Positions 61,571 to 64,000 of a DNA stretch of 64,000 nt are shown here, in pieces. Position 1 is the stretch's first letter; each line of letters starts with the position of its first letter. Below the pieces are notes generated by a model. That model was not told the origin of the DNA. It did not search any database and saw only the letters and a list, made by a program, of their open reading frames with translations. The DNA is taken from assembly GCA_963838805.1 (NCBI GenBank), contig CAWISK010000004.1, positions 1 through 64,000 on the forward strand, written 5' to 3'. The position numbers were made by a program, and so were the translations under genes. The stretch comes from CAVRQM01 sp963838805 (GTDB lineage: Bacteria; Pseudomonadota; Alphaproteobacteria; Acetobacterales; Acetobacteraceae).

Positions 61571-63342
61571 ATGGCGCGCAAGCTGCCCTCCAAGGATGTG
61601 GTGATCGTGGGTCTCGGCTGGACCGGCTCGATCCTGGCGAACGAACTGACCGACGCGGGGCTGGAGGTGGTGGCGATCGAGCGCGGGCCGTGGCGCGACA
61701 CCGCGACCGATTTCCCGCCCACCTATGCGCCGGACGAATTGCGCTATCACATCCGCCACGATTTGTTCCTGCGCCCGGCGCAGGAGACGCTGACCTTCCG
61801 CAACAAAACGAGCCAGACCGCGCTGCCGATCCGCACCTGGGGCTCGTTCATGCCGCCCAACGGCGTGGGCGGGGGCGGCGTGCATTGGAATGCCGAGACG
61901 TGGCGCTACCTGCCCACCGATTTCGAATGCAGGTCGCATCTGGTGCAGCGCTACGGCGCCAAGTTCCTGCCGCCCGACATGACGATCCAGGACTGGGGCA
62001 TCACCTATGCGGACCTTGAGCCATTCTATGACAAGTTCGAGTATCTGTGCGGCACGTCGGGCACGGCGGGAAACCTGAACGGGCAGATCCAGACCGGCGG
62101 CAACCCGTTCGAGGGGCCGCGTTCGCGCCCCTATCCCACGCCGGCGCAGCCGCAGCCCTATGGCCCTGCCCTGTTCGCCAAGGCGGCGACGGAAATGGGC
62201 CACCATCCGTTCCCGCAGCCCTCGGGCAATCTGAGCCAGGGCTACACCAATCCGCTGGGCATCACGCTCGGACCCTGCACCTATTGCGGATTCTGCGAAT
62301 GGTTCGGCTGCGGCAATTACAGCAAGGCCAGCCCGCAGACCACGACCCTGCCGCTGCTGATGCGCAAGCAGAACTTCCAGGCGCGCACGGAGTGCACGGT
62401 GACGCGGATCAATCTCGACAGCACGCGCAAGCGCGCGGTCAGCGTCACCTATGTCGACACGCAGGGCGAGGAATGGGAGCAGCCGGGCGATCTGATCCTG
62501 CTCTGTGCCTTCCAGCTGTTCAACGTGCATCTGCTGCTGCTGTCCGGCATCGGCACGCCGTACGACCCGCGGACCGGCCTGGGCGTGATCGGGCGCAACT
62601 ACTCCTATCAGGTCACGTCCAGCGTCGACATGTTCTTCGACAAGCAGAACTTCAACCCGTTCATCGCCTCCGGTGCCATCGGCATGTGCATCGACGACTA
62701 CAACGGCGACAATTTCGACCACAGCAAGCTGGGCTTCGTCGGCGGCGGCTACATGGGTGCGGTGCAGACCAATGGCAGGCCGATCCTGGCGACGCGCGTG
62801 CAGCCGCCCGGCACGCCGAAATGGGGCGCTGCCTGGAAGAAGGCGGCGGCCGAGAACTATCTGAGCACCTACGAGATCGTGACGCATGGCAGCTGCTACA
62901 GCTATCGCGACAACTACCTCGATCTTGATCCCACGTACAAGGACGCGCTGGGCCGGCCGCTGATGCGGATGACCTTCGACTTCCACGACAACGAGCTGAA
63001 GATGTCGAAATACATCACCGACCGCCTGGCCGAGATCGGCAAGCGCGATGGGACCGCGGCAGATGGATGCCAAGCCGCGCAAAGGGCCCGTACGACATCA
63101 CGAAATACCAGACCACGCACACCTGCGGCGGCGCCATCATGGGCACGGACCCGAAGGCCAGCGCGCTGAACCGCTATCTGCAAAGCTGGGATGTGTCCAA
63201 CCTGTTCGTGCTGGGTGCCACCGCCTATCCGCAGCAGGCAGGCTACAATCCGACCAACACGGTTGGAGCACTCGCGTTCTGGGCGGCCGAGGCGATCCGC
63301 ACGCAATACCTGAAATCGCCCGGCCCGCTGGTGCCGGCCTAG
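61571..63342 (+). CDS. GMC-family dehydrogenase, FAD subunit (frameshifted near the end)
   Basis: About 590 codons. FAD motif DVVIVGLGWTGSILANELTD, then GVGGGGVHWNAETWRYLP. Four cysteines at 236, 239, 242 and 247 (PCTYCGFCEWFGCGN) match the [3Fe-4S] site of FAD-dependent glucose/gluconate-type dehydrogenases. C-terminal TTHTCGGAIMGTDP, LFVLGATAYPQQAGYNPTNT complete the GMC domain. Shifts near 63055 and 63090 interrupt the last part. Oxidises a sugar acid or polyol in the periplasm and hands electrons to the cytochrome encoded next. Confidence 0.9.
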
Positions 63343-63352
63343 GGAGGCTCGC

Positions 63353-64000
63353 ATGAAGCGCCTGATCGCGGCTTCATTGTTCGTGGCGGCCACGGTGGCC
63401 GGCACGGCGCGCGCGACCGACAAGCAGGCCTCCGAACAGATCGCGCGCGGCAAGTATCTGGCGATTGTAGGCGATTGCGCCGCCTGCCACACGGCGCGCT
63501 CCGACCAGCCCTATGCCGGAGGCAAGCCGGTCGAGACGCCGTTTGGAAAGCTCGTGACACCCAACATCACGCCCGACGTGCAGACCGGCATCGGCGCCTG
63601 GAGCGACGACGAGTTCTATCGCGCCATGCACACCGGCATCGGCCGCAACGGCATGCACCTCTACCCCGCGTTTCCCTACACCTCCTTCACGCGCGTCACG
63701 CGCGAGGATGTGCTGGCGATCCGTGCCTGGCTCGCGACGCTGCCGCCGGTGCAGAACAAGGTGCAGGTGAACACGCTGCCCTTCCCGTTCGATGTGCGGG
63801 CAAGCCTGATCGGCTGGGACGCGATGTTCTTCCAGCCGGGCACCTTCACGCCCGATCGCGGCAAGAGTGCCGAGTGGAACCGGGGCGCCTATCTGGTGCA
63901 GGGCCTGGGTCATTGCAGCGACTGCCACACGCCGAGGAATGCGCTGGGCGGCGAGGTGAACGCCCGGTTCGTGCAGGGCGGTCCGGTGCAGGGATGGTAT
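63353..64000 (+). CDS. Dehydrogenase cytochrome c subunit (incomplete at right edge)
   Basis: ATG 63353 with GGGAGG upstream; open to the last base (216 codons seen, family members have about 420-470 residues). Signal peptide (KRLIAASLFVAATVAGTARA), first heme site CAACH at 42-46 (IVGDCAACHTAR), second CSDCH at 188-192 (LGHCSDCHTPRN); a third heme should lie beyond the edge. Passes electrons from the GMC subunit to the respiratory chain. Confidence 0.93.
   Translation, partial: MKRLIAASLFVAATVAGTARATDKQASEQIARGKYLAIVGDCAACHTARSDQPYAGGKPVETPFGKLVTPNITPDVQTGIGAWSDDEFYRAMHTGIGRNGMHLYPAFPYTSFTRVTREDVLAIRAWLATLPPVQNKVQVNTLPFPFDVRASLIGWDAMFFQPGTFTPDRGKSAEWNRGAYLVQGLGHCSDCHTPRNALGGEVNARFVQGGPVQGWY

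Overview
The window looks like a chromosome segment of a GC-rich alphaproteobacterium, most probably of the Acetobacteraceae. This rests on gene content: a membrane gluconate-type dehydrogenase (small subunit, GMC flavoprotein, cytochrome c), a PHB gene set (phaR, phaA, phaB, a short PhaC-like synthase), Trm112, a DUF971-like protein and a long RibA with an N-terminal extension. No marker gene for species is present.

Layout. Bases 1 to about 26,930 are mobile or accessory DNA. From the left: a DUF6429 remnant, a decayed GloVer-repeat protein, an IS701-family fragment, then a leftward phage-like block (TerL, TerS, primase-helicase, small overlapping genes, AlpA-like regulator, integrase 1; 2.5-13.4 kb). 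Bases 13.4-19 kb carry cargo: small unknown ORFs, an IS3-family element, tiny membrane peptides, a membrane protein and an NYN-domain protein. A second leftward block (19.1-26.75 kb) repeats the plan integrase - small genes - AlpA-like regulator - primase/DUF3987 helicase. It ends at a 3' fragment of a tRNA-Arg(CCG) gene at 26,879-26,929, which reads as an attachment site. The matching complete tRNA is not in the window, so the island probably starts beyond the left edge.

From the intact tRNA-Lys (27.2 kb) to the right edge the DNA is dense and core-like. It holds a CnoX/Lon-domain/Trm112/DUF971 run; an L,D-transpeptidase; ribA divergent from a response regulator; the PHB region, with a three-gene thiocyanate hydrolase/nitrile hydratase-like operon between phaA and phaB; a LacI regulator facing a MocD-MocE-MocF-type oxygenase set; an ArsR-SRPBCC pair; a tightly overlapping seven-gene glycan cluster (44.1-50.4 kb); nhaA; a GT9-like glycosyltransferase; inositol-phosphate synthase with a histidine phosphatase; then stress and redox genes (Ohr, SDR, PPK2) and the dehydrogenase cluster, which runs off the right edge.

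Quality. Many conserved genes on both halves carry one or two single-base frameshifts, often in G/C runs (TerS, primase, both integrases, PhaC-like, PhaA, the hydratase subunits, NhaA, GT9, SDR, GMC oxidoreductase). This pattern fits uncorrected long-read or metagenomic sequence better than gene decay, so for these genes I give the full span and the approximate shift position.
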